Translations under genes and position numbers: made by a program | In this document: piece after piece, positions 25,740 through 38,000 of the stretch | Layout: each line of letters begins with the position of its first letter | How positions within the stretch are numbered: the stretch's first letter is position 1 | Notes under the pieces: model-generated | Database searches by the model: none | What the model was told of the DNA's origin: nothing | What the model saw: the letters and a program-made list of their open reading frames with translations, nothing else | NCBI GenBank assembly: GCA_964017125.1 | Contig: OZ024908.1 | Location: forward strand, 63,625,965 to 63,689,964 | Origin: Flabesymbios commensalis | Taxonomy: Eukaryota > Annelida > Polychaeta > Terebellida > Flabelligeridae | Length of the DNA: 64,000 nt | Direction of reading: 5' to 3'

Positions 25740-26060
25740 TATAATTGACGATCTTGCTATAACGCGTTATATGACGATCTCGTTATACCGCGTTATATGA
25801 TGATCTTGTTATACCCCGGTATATGACTATCTTGTTATACTGCATTATATGACGATCTTGTTATGCCCCTGTATATGACGATCTTGTTATACCACGGTTT
25901 ATGACGATCTTGTTATACCGCGGTATTATGATGATCTTGTTATGCCGCGGATTATGACGATCTTGTTTTTCCGCGGTATATGACGATCTTGTTATACCGC
26001 GGTATATGATGATGATTCTGTTATACTCTGTATGTGAGCGGTATGTGATCATCATGTTAC
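25740..26060. repeat. 26-bp minisatellite with CCGCGG palindrome, about 12 copies
   Basis: The unit GACGATCTTGTTATACCGCG plus GTATAT varies at a few positions. Each holds the self-complementary TATACCGCGGTATA. Just before it, 25400-25520 has GCAGTAGAATCCTGTTAGAA and CGCGTTTCGTTTATAACGCG, like a pogo-type element end, so the array may have grown from TIR-like sequence. Confidence 0.85.
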
Positions 26061-26494
26061 CGCGGTATAGAAATATAGGCCATATTATTTTTTATACAGA
26101 GAAGTTGATTTTTTTTAGTTAATTAATGTGGACCACCGTGCAATAATCGTCCGGTATGTGCTCATTTAAACGAACCGGACTATTTAGCTCCAATAGCCTG
26201 ATAAAATTGAGCAATGACATGAGATCTTTTGATGATTTTTTCCTGTTTTGCAACTCACCTGTTTTGCTTGTGCAAGATCACAGCAAGGAGGACAAAAACA
26301 ATTTGTTGCGTGTATGTAACACATTCAATAAGTACACATTTTCTCTATTTAATCAGGTCTCCCATTGTGACGGCGAGCTACGTAACATATACAATACAAT
26401 CCACTCTGTAAGCACAGTGCAGGTGACAAAGGTACAATGCCGGGGCAACCTCTCAAACCAAATCAAATAAACTTTATTTCGAGAGGGCACTCCC

Positions 26495-27250
26495 ACGATG
26501 TTGATCCAGCATTGAAACAGCATTGTGCTATAGTTACGTTTGTACGCTAAACTGTTTACATCTGTTGTGACCTCATGAATCATAGTCTGGGAAGCGATAT
26601 AAATCTAACAAATCTCGTCGATTCGCAAGGCCTCGTGAATATACAATACAAAGCCCACCCTCTCATATATACCTGTCAATAAGTTTCAAGAATACACCTA
26701 TTTTTTTACACGAAATAGAGCAGCGTATTTGTTAATAAAATGTCTACTCTGATTGCGCATTGTGTGATCCCATAGCATGCACAGGGTCGGTGTAGATCCT
26801 TCACGCCTTCCATTTCGGCCAAATGTCGCCCTTCAATCTGTTAACTGCACATGGAGCACAAGATGTCATCATATCTCACGAGTGTTGATACATAATTATC
26901 CATAGATAGATAGATATATTTTTTTAACAAAGTAATAAATGTATGTTATAAACATTGTAATCAGGTGACAGAGCAGTATTGTATAATTTGCAGTTCCCAA
27001 TATGGTATAATGCTAAGTATGTTTCCGAAATGTCAAAAATATGTATATAATGTGTTCTACTTCCCCCGTGCTGTAATACAGTACCGGGTAATAACCACCC
27101 GCTTCCAGACGATACCGGGAAGTTATAACATACTGGGCAGTTTTTACTTCACGGTAGGTTAGACAATACTGCTCTGTCACCTGGTAATATCTAGTACATA
27201 GTTAGGATATCGAACACCACCGCCTAGAATCTGGTTATAGCGTCCATATA
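26495..27250. other. unassigned intergenic DNA
   Basis: It holds a fragment resembling family G at 26495-26525 (GATGTTGATCCAGCATTGAA) and a short inverted pair around 26965/27160 (CAGAGCAGTATTGT and ACAATACTGCTCTG), suggesting a MITE of about 215 bp at 26960-27185. Nothing else is recognised. Confidence 0.45.
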
Positions 27251-27261
27251 GGCCCAATGTA

Positions 27262-27365
27262 TTTACCATTAGCGGTAGAACGGTCGCCCCGCTATAGCGC
27301 GATCCGCTTATAACGAGGTCCCGTTTCTTGGATCCCAACTACCGCGTTATAATTTATTTCAGGTG
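27262..27365 (+). mobile_element. pogo/mariner-like end
   Basis: GGTAGAACGGTCGCCCCGCT with CGCTTATAACGAGGTCCC, similar in style to 47104-47180. No partner end was found. The 132-codon frame at 27531-27929 matches nothing known and overlaps DNA repeated at about 29320 and 29640. Confidence 0.45.
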
Positions 27366-27975
27366 CGTATTTTGAAAACTCTGGATGCGCGCTCAAGTAG
27401 AAGATCGGTAACTCTACTTGAAAAAATTACGACGCCGCGAGCGAAATGCGTCACTTTTGCGAGCGCGATATCTCGGCCGTATAATCATCAATCTTGCTGA
27501 AAATTTGTGACGTCGTCGTAATAACATAAATTGCGGAGGAGCCCAATTTTTAGCGGCCTTATAAATAAGCAAAAAATCCCCATGCATTGTCAAATCCCAA
27601 ATAAGCGAATTGTGACGTCCCTAATTTGTTTGCCTGTTCCATATCGATATGCTCTATTAAAGCATACAAAATATACAAATAAACCTTGTTTTTCACTAAT
27701 TGGACCAAACAGGATGATAGAAAACATGTTAAGGTATTTATTGATGGCAGAATCTCAAAATGATAACATTGTTCCAAAAATGGCAAAGTTAAGCTACTCG
27801 TTGGATTCCTGGAACATACCTCTCAGTGCATTCCGCCTGATTTCGGGGTGTTGCGTCACTTATGATATGTCGTTTCTGACTAATTTCGTGGGGCAGAATT
27901 TATTTCTGGTATTAATAATGTCATTCTAGTTATCCGTGATATTAAAAGCCTTTTTCCAAACACAATATCAAGATA

Positions 27976-28420
27976 ACTTTTGTAGTGGCTGAGATAACTT
28001 TTAAAGTGGTTGTGATCACTTCTTCGGTGGACAAGATCAGTTTGTTTGTGGCCAAGATCAATTTTGTAGTGGCTGAGACAACTTTAAAAGTGGCTGTGAT
28101 CACTTCTCCAGTGGATAAGATCAGTTTGTTTGTGGCCTAGATCACCTTTATGATGGCTGGGATGATTTTTAATGTGGCTGTGGTGCTTTCTTGGGGGTCA
28201 AGGTCACTTCTGTAGTGGCCAAGATCACTACCATAGGGGCTGAGATAACTTTGAAAGTGGTTGTAATCACTTCTTCATTGGTTAAGATCACTTTTGTAGT
28301 TGCTGAAATAACTTTTAAAGCGGCTGTGGTCACTTCTTCAGCGGCCAAGATCACTTTTGTAGTGGCTGAGATCATTTTAAAGTGGCTGTAATCAGTTCTT
28401 CGTTGGTCGAGGTCACTCTT
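27976..28420. repeat. 21-bp minisatellite, open on both strands
   Basis: GTGGCTGAGATAACTTTTAA-like 21-mers follow one another in groups of three, making a 63-bp higher order (KITFVVAEITFKAAVVTSSA on the plus strand). Length in multiples of three keeps frames open on both strands, which explains the overlapping frames. There is no evidence of expression. Confidence 0.85.
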
Positions 28421-28667
28421 GAAAAATAGCTCGGGAGAATGTAAAAGTAATAACAAAGATTTATACCATATAAAGTTACCATGAGCAAGAAGTCCTGCTT
28501 GTATTCACTAAAAAAGTGCGTTGTTGTACATTTCGTATTTAGCAGAAATAAAATATTATGAATCTATGTTAAAGCCCTTGGTAGTGACTTTCAAAGATGT
28601 TGGTATTTTTTTTTAATATGGGTTTTCCGTTTCTTTGCGGATATATACACTTTTTTCAAACAGACGG

Positions 28668-28955
28668 CGGCCATTTTGTATTTGTGTCATTTTCCATATA
28701 ATATAAGTTTTTTTTATTAAATATAGCTCTATTTTTGCTTGATGTCCATTATTCCGATGCAGAGTCAAGTGCAAAAAATCAATTGTTACAGCCAAAATGC
28801 ACAAAATTACTTATTTTTGCCATTTTGTATTTTGTCATTTTTCATATAATATAAGTTTTTTGTTAATATAGATCTAATCTTGACTGATGTCCATTATTTC
28901 GATGCAAAGTCAAGTAAAAAAAATCAATTGTCACAGGCAAAATGCACAAAATTAC
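28668..28955. repeat. about 150-bp tandem duplication
   Basis: CATTTTCCATATAATATAAG to AAAATGCACAAAATTAC occurs twice (about 28688-28807 and 28833-28955) with few changes. 29330-29720 has a further degenerate duplication containing CTTCAAACACCACACGAAGG-like blocks. Confidence 0.75.
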
Positions 28956-29740
28956 ATATTCTTAAAAAAAACAGATAGCGGCCATTTTGTGTTTGTCTCT
29001 CACCAAAATTGTGTGAAATTTAAAAGCACACATGACATCCAGGCTTATTTATAAGCATAACTCGATTGAAAAACCGTGGCCTAAATGTGGATACATATAA
29101 AAAACGTTTGATGAAATGGTGTTTTCCAGCGGAGGTTTTTTGTCGTGGATTTCGCTGATTTTTCAATTCTAATTATGTTTAGGCATACATGGAGCGATCA
29201 ATATTTGATATATTGTAGCCCTAAACCTTATCATACGACCTGTTCAAACTCTACAGCGGTAACTAGTGTAAATACAGCTTTTTTACTAATGGTGTAATAG
29301 CTGCATGTTCATTATCATTTCTGATCAACATTCTTGGTATCAATAATGTTATTCTAGGCATCAGTGACATCAAATACTTTATTCTGTGACTTTCAAACAC
29401 CATATGAAGGTCAAAAATAACCAGTAGCGGTCATAATAGGTTCAATAGCTACAGGTGATATCATTCCATACCATTTATGGTATCAGTACCACATTGTACG
29501 CACCATTGACCTTGAAAACCTTATGACATTTGTATAATTATAATCTTCAAACACCACACGAAGGTAACAAATTATAACCAGCGGTAAACGTGAAAATATT
29601 ATATTACTAGTGGTTCAATAGTTACAATGTGTGATATGTCATATATGACTAATTTAATGCACACTGCGCAAAATTAATTTATTTTATCAATAATGTCGTT
29701 CTGTTCATCACTGACATTGAAAACCATATTCTGTGACTTT

Positions 29741-29990
29741 TAACCCTTTAAGCCCTCACGATGCATCAATGCATCATTTTACATCCCTGAAAACACACAT
29801 AATTTTCAAACAAATAGGGGTTTTGAAGGAAAATTTCCATGAAACTGGTTTACCAATACATGACAATTTTCTTTTATTTTTTAGCCACATCAAATCATCT
29901 TCATCTACTACAAGTCGAGAATTGCGACAACAATTCGCGGCTTGTAGTGGATGAATATGACAATGGTAAACTCAGGCTTGAAAGGGTAAA
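29741..29990 (-). repeat. TTAA-type MITE family B
   Basis: TTTAACCCTTTAAGCCCTCA to CTCAGGCTTGAAAGGG. The hairpin GTCGAGAATTGCGACAACAA pairs with the GCGGCTTGTAG side. Confidence 0.8.
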
Positions 29991-30194
29991 ACTCCCCATT
30001 AATGTCTAAAATGACCACCAGCAGTAGCCTTTACGGGAAAATACTACTTTTACTGGTGCTCCAATACTCAATACTATTATGTAATTTGTTATTTCTGACT
30101 CATCTGATGATGTAGAGTCTATTTTTGCTGTTAATTATGCCAATTCTATTACATTCATTGCTCACGAGAACCATAATTTGCGTATCTAGTATCT

Positions 30195-31070
30195 AGTTAA
30201 AGTGACACGTACGCCCATCTGCCCCCGAACCTAAAAAGTTGACAAGTTTAAATTTGTGGTATTTAGGCTTATATCATCGTAAATTTACATTATCTTTATC
30301 CACCCTACATTTGAAAAATACAATTATGTACCCGATAAGTGTGTATTTCGGAATGTTCATACAATTAATAACAACCATCTCTTTATTATAATGGCTTTGA
30401 CCAAGCTGATGGGGGTCTAGATGAGAGGTCCGATGTTGATTTGTTTTCTTCTTTGAAAGTATCAACACTGAGGAGAATCCCTTCCTTTTTGTCACTACAC
30501 CAGCCACGAACATCCCATGAATATAATCTGTGTATTTTGGCGATGTTCACGATGTCCTGCAAAGATATAAAATCTGTCAATTGGTCGAGTTTAGGTGTTT
30601 TGAACCTTGGTGTTCTGAAAAGTGAGACTCCTTGGGAATTCGCCGTTAAACGTCGATTTCCCAACGACACGGTAGTTAAACTAGCAACGTATTTGACGAT
30701 CTGATCCCTTACATACTCATCCTAATACGAGTTAGGAACTTTTTGTCATAGATTACAGATAGTGAAGTATAAAAAAAAATTAGAAGGAAATAATCAAACC
30801 GTTGACTCAATACAACTTTCCTGTCAATCTTGGCAAACGGAAAACATGGCATTGAAAAACGGGTGGATCTAAAAGACAAAAATGTAATGACCGACATTTT
30901 GTCATAATTCGTCTTTTTCGAAACCTTATTACGTTGCCAACGGATGTTTTTCAAAGTTGTAATCTATCGGAACGTTACCTTCACTCATTCAAACACTCAA
31001 AAAGATATAACAGAGCTGAAACAAAGACATGCCATTTGCCTGAGCACGGGCCTTTAATAGTTTTGGTTAA
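30195..31070. repeat. unclassified 0.85-0.95 kb dispersed repeat, copy 1
   Basis: It contains CCCGATAAGTGTGTATTTCG, CACCAGCCACGAACATCCCA, CCTAATACGAGTTAGGAACT and TAATCTATCGGAACGTTACC in order. The same blocks recur in order at about 33970-34790 and 42015-42995. No reading frame is conserved among copies, so it is probably a non-autonomous element. 31071-31760 holds nothing recognised beyond a G run at 31641. Confidence 0.75.
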
Positions 31071-31765
31071 GATATACAAGAAATCAAGGCTAGGGTTAAC
31101 CCTCACCTTGAAATCACTACATGAAAAGTATTATTCATCCTCAGTTAGGAACAAAACTAATAAAATATATGCATTGAATCTAAAATATGCCGATTGAATT
31201 TAGTCGAAAATGTTGAGGCAATCCATTTCCATAATATGACAGTATTTCTACAAATTCAGGAATGGAAAGGGGACTTGTACCAGAAGAATGGGCTAGGAAA
31301 TTAGATTAACGAATGGGAAATGTTACATATTCAAACATCTCTACCACCTGCACCCATAACATCACTGGAGATCATCCGCTGCAATTGCAAAGCAGGTAAC
31401 AGTTTTTTTTTAAATTTTATCATTCACATTGACCACGGTTTAAAAAAAGTTCCGCCAAAAGTTTCCCCAAACTTTTCAGGGGTACATGTTTATAGGGGCC
31501 AATTTTCTCATTAAATTTTAACCCCCAAAGATGACAAAACCACAACAAAAATGAGTTCTGGACTCCACGGCCATGGGACCTAGGGATATGACCCAACTAA
31601 AGGTGGCACAGTGGCGGTCATTTTTGCTACTATGGTTAACGGGGGGGGGGGGGGTGTAACGACATATTCTTAAACGTCTTGTTTAATAATCATGATAACG
31701 TGAGAAAAATATGAGACATTTGCAATGGGAATAACGATTTTTTTATCAATGCTAACTTAGATATT

Positions 31766-32033
31766 TCAAATGTTTGACTTGTGATTAAACCCTTGCGGCA
31801 TGCCTAATTTCATCAGAGGATGTGTCACAGTGTACTCCGAGCCATCGAGGATAGCGGATACTTTGTCTGTTATGAACGGAATCGCCTGCCCTCTTGTGGC
31901 GCCAACAGCTGGTGTATGAGTGGGGCGGTTACTTTGCCCGTCGAGCATAAGAAGTAAATGATGAACATAACGTGCTAAAGCCAGACATCCTGATACTCCA
32001 GTAGATCTGATACCCCCAACTGTCAGCCAGTTA
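31766..32033 (-). CDS. FAD oxidoreductase exon 8 (C-terminus and stop)
   Basis: The acceptor is TTTTGTTTCAG, entered in phase 2. It reads [20 protein letters not shown] with the GIRSTG motif that closes the FAD site, then an 88-residue tail ending FNHKSNI and stop. A 78-bp palindrome ends 24 bases upstream of the exon, in the branch-point region. No canonical polyadenylation hexamer was seen nearby. Confidence 0.93.
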
Positions 32034-35000
32034 CTGAAACAAAATACCACACTACACATCGTCGCCTCGGAGCTAAAGGATCCTATCTGACACTCGTTAG
32101 AGTGGCAGATAGGATCCTTTAGCTCCGAGGCGACGACATGTACACGATGTCAATGACGTATTCAATAACAGTTATTCAGAATCTGATAATGAGTATAGGC
32201 CGACACAACGCCCAATGATCATATTTTTTCTCTCTACATAACATTGTTAACAAACAGAGGCATATGGAGATGTACAGAGCAACGGCTTAGAGGCCTATAT
32301 ATTATTGTGTACGTATAGGCAATACATAGCCATTGTGACCACGTACATGTATATTTATGAGATTTTAGTAATAGCCCTCTGTAAAAATTTTTTGCATTTC
32401 GAACAAACTATACAGTAAATACCGTTAGTTGAATCACAATAATTTTGTGTGGTAGGAATTTGAATTTGATTCCCGGCATCCAGTACGCCCCCATGGTCTT
32501 ACCACTCTCTACAACTACTTGTGTCGAACATAATTTACAGTTCCTAATAGTGCATCTTTGAGAAGATCCCTTGTTCGGGTTCCGAGTAACCTCTCCTAAC
32601 TAGTGCTGCAAAAAGTTTCCTACACGCTATCATTACATCTTGTTTGTTATTACATATTCTAACATATCTAAGGATTTGTGACTTAATTAATCCCCTAAAA
32701 GTATGGTTTGGGTGGTGTGATTTCTTGTGTAACAGTTCCAAATTATCTGTTGGTTTAAAATAAACTTTGGTATCAAATGTACCTGTCTCCTTAAATTTGT
32801 TTCCTTTGTAAACCACTGTGTCTAAAAAATGCTTTGATTCCGAGCTCAACTCTGCCTTCACAGTGATCGAAGGGTGACGGGTATTCAAAATTTTCACAAA
32901 TTTGTTAAATTCTGCCTTGGAGTGTTCCCCGATCATAAAAATATCATCTAGGAGCCTCCAGTACACTGAGGGTTTTAGGACGCATTTTTCTAATGCTCTT
33001 CTCCGACTCTGCCAAAAACAAATTAGCATAATTTGGTGCAAATTTCTTACCCATCGAAGTTCCCCACGTTTGTAGGTACCATTGGCTGTTGAACTCAAAA
33101 TCATTGTTTTCTAAATTATTTTTTGTTTTTGTTTAGTGTAAGATATAGTTTGCTCAACAATTACTTATCCAATTGTTTGGTTTTTGGTTAGTCGGTCGGT
33201 TGGTTGGTTGGTTGGTTGGTTGGTTGGCTGGCTGGTTGGTTGGTTGTTTGTTTGGTTGGTTGGTCGGTCGGTCGGTCGGTCGGTCGGTTGGTTGGTTGGT
33301 TGGTTGGTTAGTTGGTTGGTTGGTTGGTTGGTTGGTTGGTTGGTTGGTTGGTTGGCTGGTTGGTTGGTTGGTTGGTTGGTTGGTTGGTTAGTTGGTTGGT
33401 TGGTTGGTTGGTTGGTTGGTTGGTTGGTTGGTTGGTTGGTTGGTTGGTTGGTTGGTTGGTTGGTTGGTTGGTTGGTTGGCTAGGTACATGATGTGTAAAA
33501 TTACTTAATGGGTAAAAAAATATATACTATTTTACGTGATAAATTGTTTAAATAGTTTTCTCACCTTCGAGAGTAGGCATGCACTTGGTAATCCTTGTGT
33601 TCTGTGGCTGGGCGTATACCGGTATACGTAGCACATGGTGCGTACTGGCTCAGCGCTGGTAGCACGTGATGAGCGTACGTGGTCAGCTGACCTATTATGA
33701 CGTCATCCACTGATCTGTCATCTCTGCTGATCACATTCTCTGCTGAAGGGCCGACTACCAAGTGGTCGTACACTGTTTACAAAATATAAGATATTTTACT
33801 CATTGTAAGTGTAGTCCCAGAAAACACAAAACATTTGTATAACATTTCGTACAATGTTGGACCAACGTCGAAAACGTTGGGCCGACGTTGTACAATTGTG
33901 ATACAAATGTTTTGTGCTTGCTGGGGTAGGGCCTTATTTCAGCACAGACACGTAAACAAAGCTACGTAAATAATACTTGGGTATGGGCCTTTAAACTTAA
34001 AAAGTTTAAAAAGTGTAAAACTGTGTTAAAAGTTATATATCACCGTAAATCTATATTATCTTCCTCCACCCTCCATTTGAAAGAGATATGTACCCGATAA
34101 GTGTGTATTTCGGAATGTTCTCACAATTAGTAACAATTATCTCTTTATTATAATGGCTTTGACCAAGCCGCTGAAAGTCCAGATAAAGGAACCTCAACAT
34201 CGAGCAATATCCTTTCCTTTTAGTCACTGCACCAGCCACGAACATCCCATGAATATTACCCTTGTATTTTGGCGATGTCCCGCAAAGATGTGAAACATGT
34301 CAATTGGTCGAATTTAGAGTGTTGAATCATGTGTGTTTTGAAATGTGAGACCCGTTGGGAAAGCGCCATTAAGCTGTGGTTCTCCGATGACTACGTCTTT
34401 GACGATGTGATACATCTGAAACCTTACATACTCATGATACTTATCCTAATACGAGTTAGGAACTTTTGTCATAGATTACGGCTAGTAACTAAGGTATAAA
34501 AAAAACTATTTTTAGAAGAAAATGATAAAATTGTTGAGTCATGTCATTTTCCTCTCAAATTTGAAAACTTTACTATAAAAGGGGTCGATCTAAAAGGGAA
34601 ATGTAAGGACCGACAAATTGTCATAACTCGTTTTTTTCGAAACCTAATTACGTTGCCAACGGATGGTTTTAATAGTTGTAATCTATCGGAATGTTGCCTT
34701 CACTCATTAAAACACTCAAACAAATATAACAGAGCTAAAACAAAAACATGCCATTTGGCCGGGAATGCGCCTTCACTCATACTTTTAAAAATACATTTTG
34801 AAATTTGCTTGAAATCGAAAAATTCTTTTGTAATAAATACGCTATTTCAAAAACCCTTTCAAAGATGGAAAGAAGTAATCATAGCTTCACACTTGATTTA
34901 TTCTAATAGCATAAAACGTGCGTATTTTATATAATATTAATGATATAATATGTTATTTTAAATCTGGGTTATCATCATCCATCTAAAAATACCAACATAT

Positions 35001-38000
35001 TTCAACTTCTATAAATCAACCATAAAATGACACAAACACTTGCACATAAAAATTAGGATATTTAAGGAGAACTCTATTAAGTTAAGGAGCATTACTAACA
35101 GTAATCCACCTATTAGGAACATGCAGAGAATTGCCAAACCAAGTCTGTCGTAGTCTGATTGCTTAGATACATGTATCTATTCATTGTCAGTAATTGCTTT
35201 ATTTATACTTGGTTTAGTCCAAAGCTGACGGGGCCCCTGGTGCGTGTAATGTCAGCACTACCGCCTGTCACACCAGAGGAGGGATTCGTATTCGTGCTCT
35301 CGGCAGCCAGGTTTTATAGAAACATAATGTGTCTTCTCTGCCTACTTATACAGATTAAATATAACGGGGAGCCTCTGTGGCCAGGGTTCCATTTTTGAAT
35401 CCTTGTCTAGAGGGTTGTGCCATCTCACTACCCTCATGAAGTTCTCCAGGTCCAGTTTAGCCAGTCAGTACACAAATTGGCCTGAAACTCCTCTATCCAT
35501 GTATTTATTCTACTTTAACATGTTTATATACCCTTTACCCGCCGATCACGATTACATTCGTTTTTTGTCATTTTTTTATCACAATAAGTAGGCCCCCCTA
35601 TCAGCTTTTGAACATGTTACCGATAAACGTGAGTTAAAGCAACAAGATTTCAAAATCGCTGACCCCCATTTTGTCACATCTAAATAATTGTCACTCACTT
35701 GGAGTTGTGGATCGTGTCAGCGAAACGCAACTCCAAGTGAGTGAAAATTGCAATATCATTAAATGATTTGGCGGTTAAGAGGTTAAAGCTCTGGCATGTG
35801 CCGTAAGATTACTCTCCCAACTTGTAAATTTCTTGAAAAATAAGATTCACGTAATGTCACCAAAGCTAATCCCAGCAAACACAAAACGTTTGTATGACAT
35901 TTATGCAACTTTCATCCAACGTCTTTGGACCGACGTTTTATATGCAAATGTTTTGTGTTTGCTGGAATGCATCTCATGTCGATATATACTCATAGTTTTA
36001 GTAAGCGACAATGAAGTAGGGTGATACTGTGGGTCAAAGAATTTTCGCGTGTTTAAATTTTCGCGATTTTTTTTATTTTGGGGGTTTTCACGAAATAAAA
36101 TTATTTAGAATTCGCGAATTTTCATTTTTCTCTAGTAGCGCTGTTGTAGAAGTAGTTTTCGCGAGCGCATTTGTCCTCCTCGCGGAATTCGCAAAACATA
36201 AAACCTCGCGAATATTACCAGATCTACAGTATACCTTTGTCACTCACCGGACGGGAATATTAGAACACCCTTTGTTTTTTCTGTTGGTAAAGGTAGAATA
36301 ATGTGATTGATCAGCTTCCTGGCCTCCTTTCCATATACGACAAACTGACCCTTCCGTGGTTTAATACTGAAATTAAAAATGTAATATTCGTTTATGGCAA
36401 ATTATTTGAACAAAGGTAAATTCTACCACAGTTTTCTACCTTACCCTGTATCTTAGTCTATGAAATATGAAAGTTAGTTTGAAATAGCGAAATTGATTTG
36501 AAGCTTAACAATAATGTGTACATCAATAATGTTCGGCAGTTGGGATTTCAAATGAAACATTCTTGTCAGAATATAGTTCAAAACTATTTCTAAGATGAAT
36601 TTGTTTAGCGAAGGCGATACTATGCAAGTGTCTAAATACTAAACATTAGCCCTTGTACTGCCGCATTGTTTGTGAAATTTTTTCATTCATTTGAAGCTGG
36701 AATTGCTAACGCAATTTCCAACTTCAAATGATTGAAAACATGCAGCTCAAATGCGTTACGATTCGATGGCTGGATAGATTCAGAGATAGTGTATTAAAAA
36801 ATGATGAATACGAAATAAGAGACCTGAACAGGCTGTCATGGCTAATCTTCTCTACTTGGTCACCAAACACTCCAGCACAATTCACCACAACCTTTACCAG
36901 TATGTCTCCTTTACCTCCCACCTTCAACGTCCACTGACGTGATGCTCTGTTGAACGAGCCCCCTGTCACCTCCGCCCCAAATGCAACCTGTACTACCACT
37001 AAAAGTTAAGTCACATGGTTCACGTAGGAGAGACTGGGGTCCTTTGGAACACGGGGTACACTGGGACACCACATATTTCTGGGAATCACCTGCAGGGGGT
37101 TTCTAGTGACCTCATGTCTGCATAGCTCGGGTATGTGCGCATTAATTCATTTTTGACCCATCAGAGTAATTTTTGACGTCTCGATGCGAGCCACCTTACA
37201 TAGTAGCATTCATAGACAGATCTTAGATGACCTTTACATCATGCATATACTTTTGTGAGAAACGTTTGTGAGTAACATATATATGAGGTCAATTTGAACC
37301 ACATGCAATCATCTCACCATCCTCAGGAGGTTCTCCTGGCCCAGTTTAGCCTATATGTGCACAAAGGTGGCCTAAAGCCCGATTCATTTCATTTGAACCA
37401 CATGCATGCCCCACCACACATTTCATTAGCATGGTGGTGTCGGGGACCATTGGGACACTTTCCCGATGTCTCAGCAAACAACACATTTGTATAACATTTG
37501 TACAATATTGGACCAACGTCGAAGACGTTGGGCCGACGTTGTACAAATGTTATACAAATGTTTTTTGTTTGCTGAGTTAATATTGATGCTACACTGTCTC
37601 AATTTACCCCTTGAATATTGAAACTTCATTTTTATATAATGCCATAAGTATGCCCAAAACCCCTTATTGAGCACTAGTCAATTGTCAATTGTCGCAATAA
37701 CCAACCATGCCCAATCACTCCAATCATCTGCAAGGGTCTACATCATTCATTTTTCTTTTGAAGATTGGACTGCTATTAACGTATCACACTTACGTCACTT
37801 AAATTATAGTTCTGGTCAAACAGTGATGTTAACTAACAATTTAGCAGCGATAATATGTTTGTGTAATATTTGAATAAAATATGTTAGTTTCCATCCGTCC
37901 ATGTTGTGAGTGCCTGTTATTTAGTCAAGTGATTTTATAAAACGTAAAACGTGTTCCAATTGGCCCCAGTCTCCCCTAGTATTTAGCAGTCTCATTTTTA

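Larger units (their letters stand above)
37025..37978. mobile_element. 0.95-kb non-autonomous DNA transposon, GGGGAGACTGGGG ends, with two nested inserts
   Basis: TAGGAGAGACTGGGGTCCTT is inverted at the right (TAGGGGAGACTGGGGCCAAT on the minus strand). It contains a truncated SINE (37308-37391) and a family G MITE (37470-37577). The same family is at 50261-51447 in opposite orientation, sharing CCTGCAGGGG and TGAGGTCA-type blocks. Confidence 0.82.

Noticed and set aside
27531-27929. 132-codon frame as a host gene
   Set aside because: No recognised motif; part of it is repeated at about 29320 and 29640 without an open frame.
28169-28456. Overlapping sense and antisense genes
   Set aside because: Explained by a 21-bp minisatellite.
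33173-33483. Long WLVG-repeat reading frames
   Set aside because: Artefact of a GGTT microsatellite, which is open in several frames.
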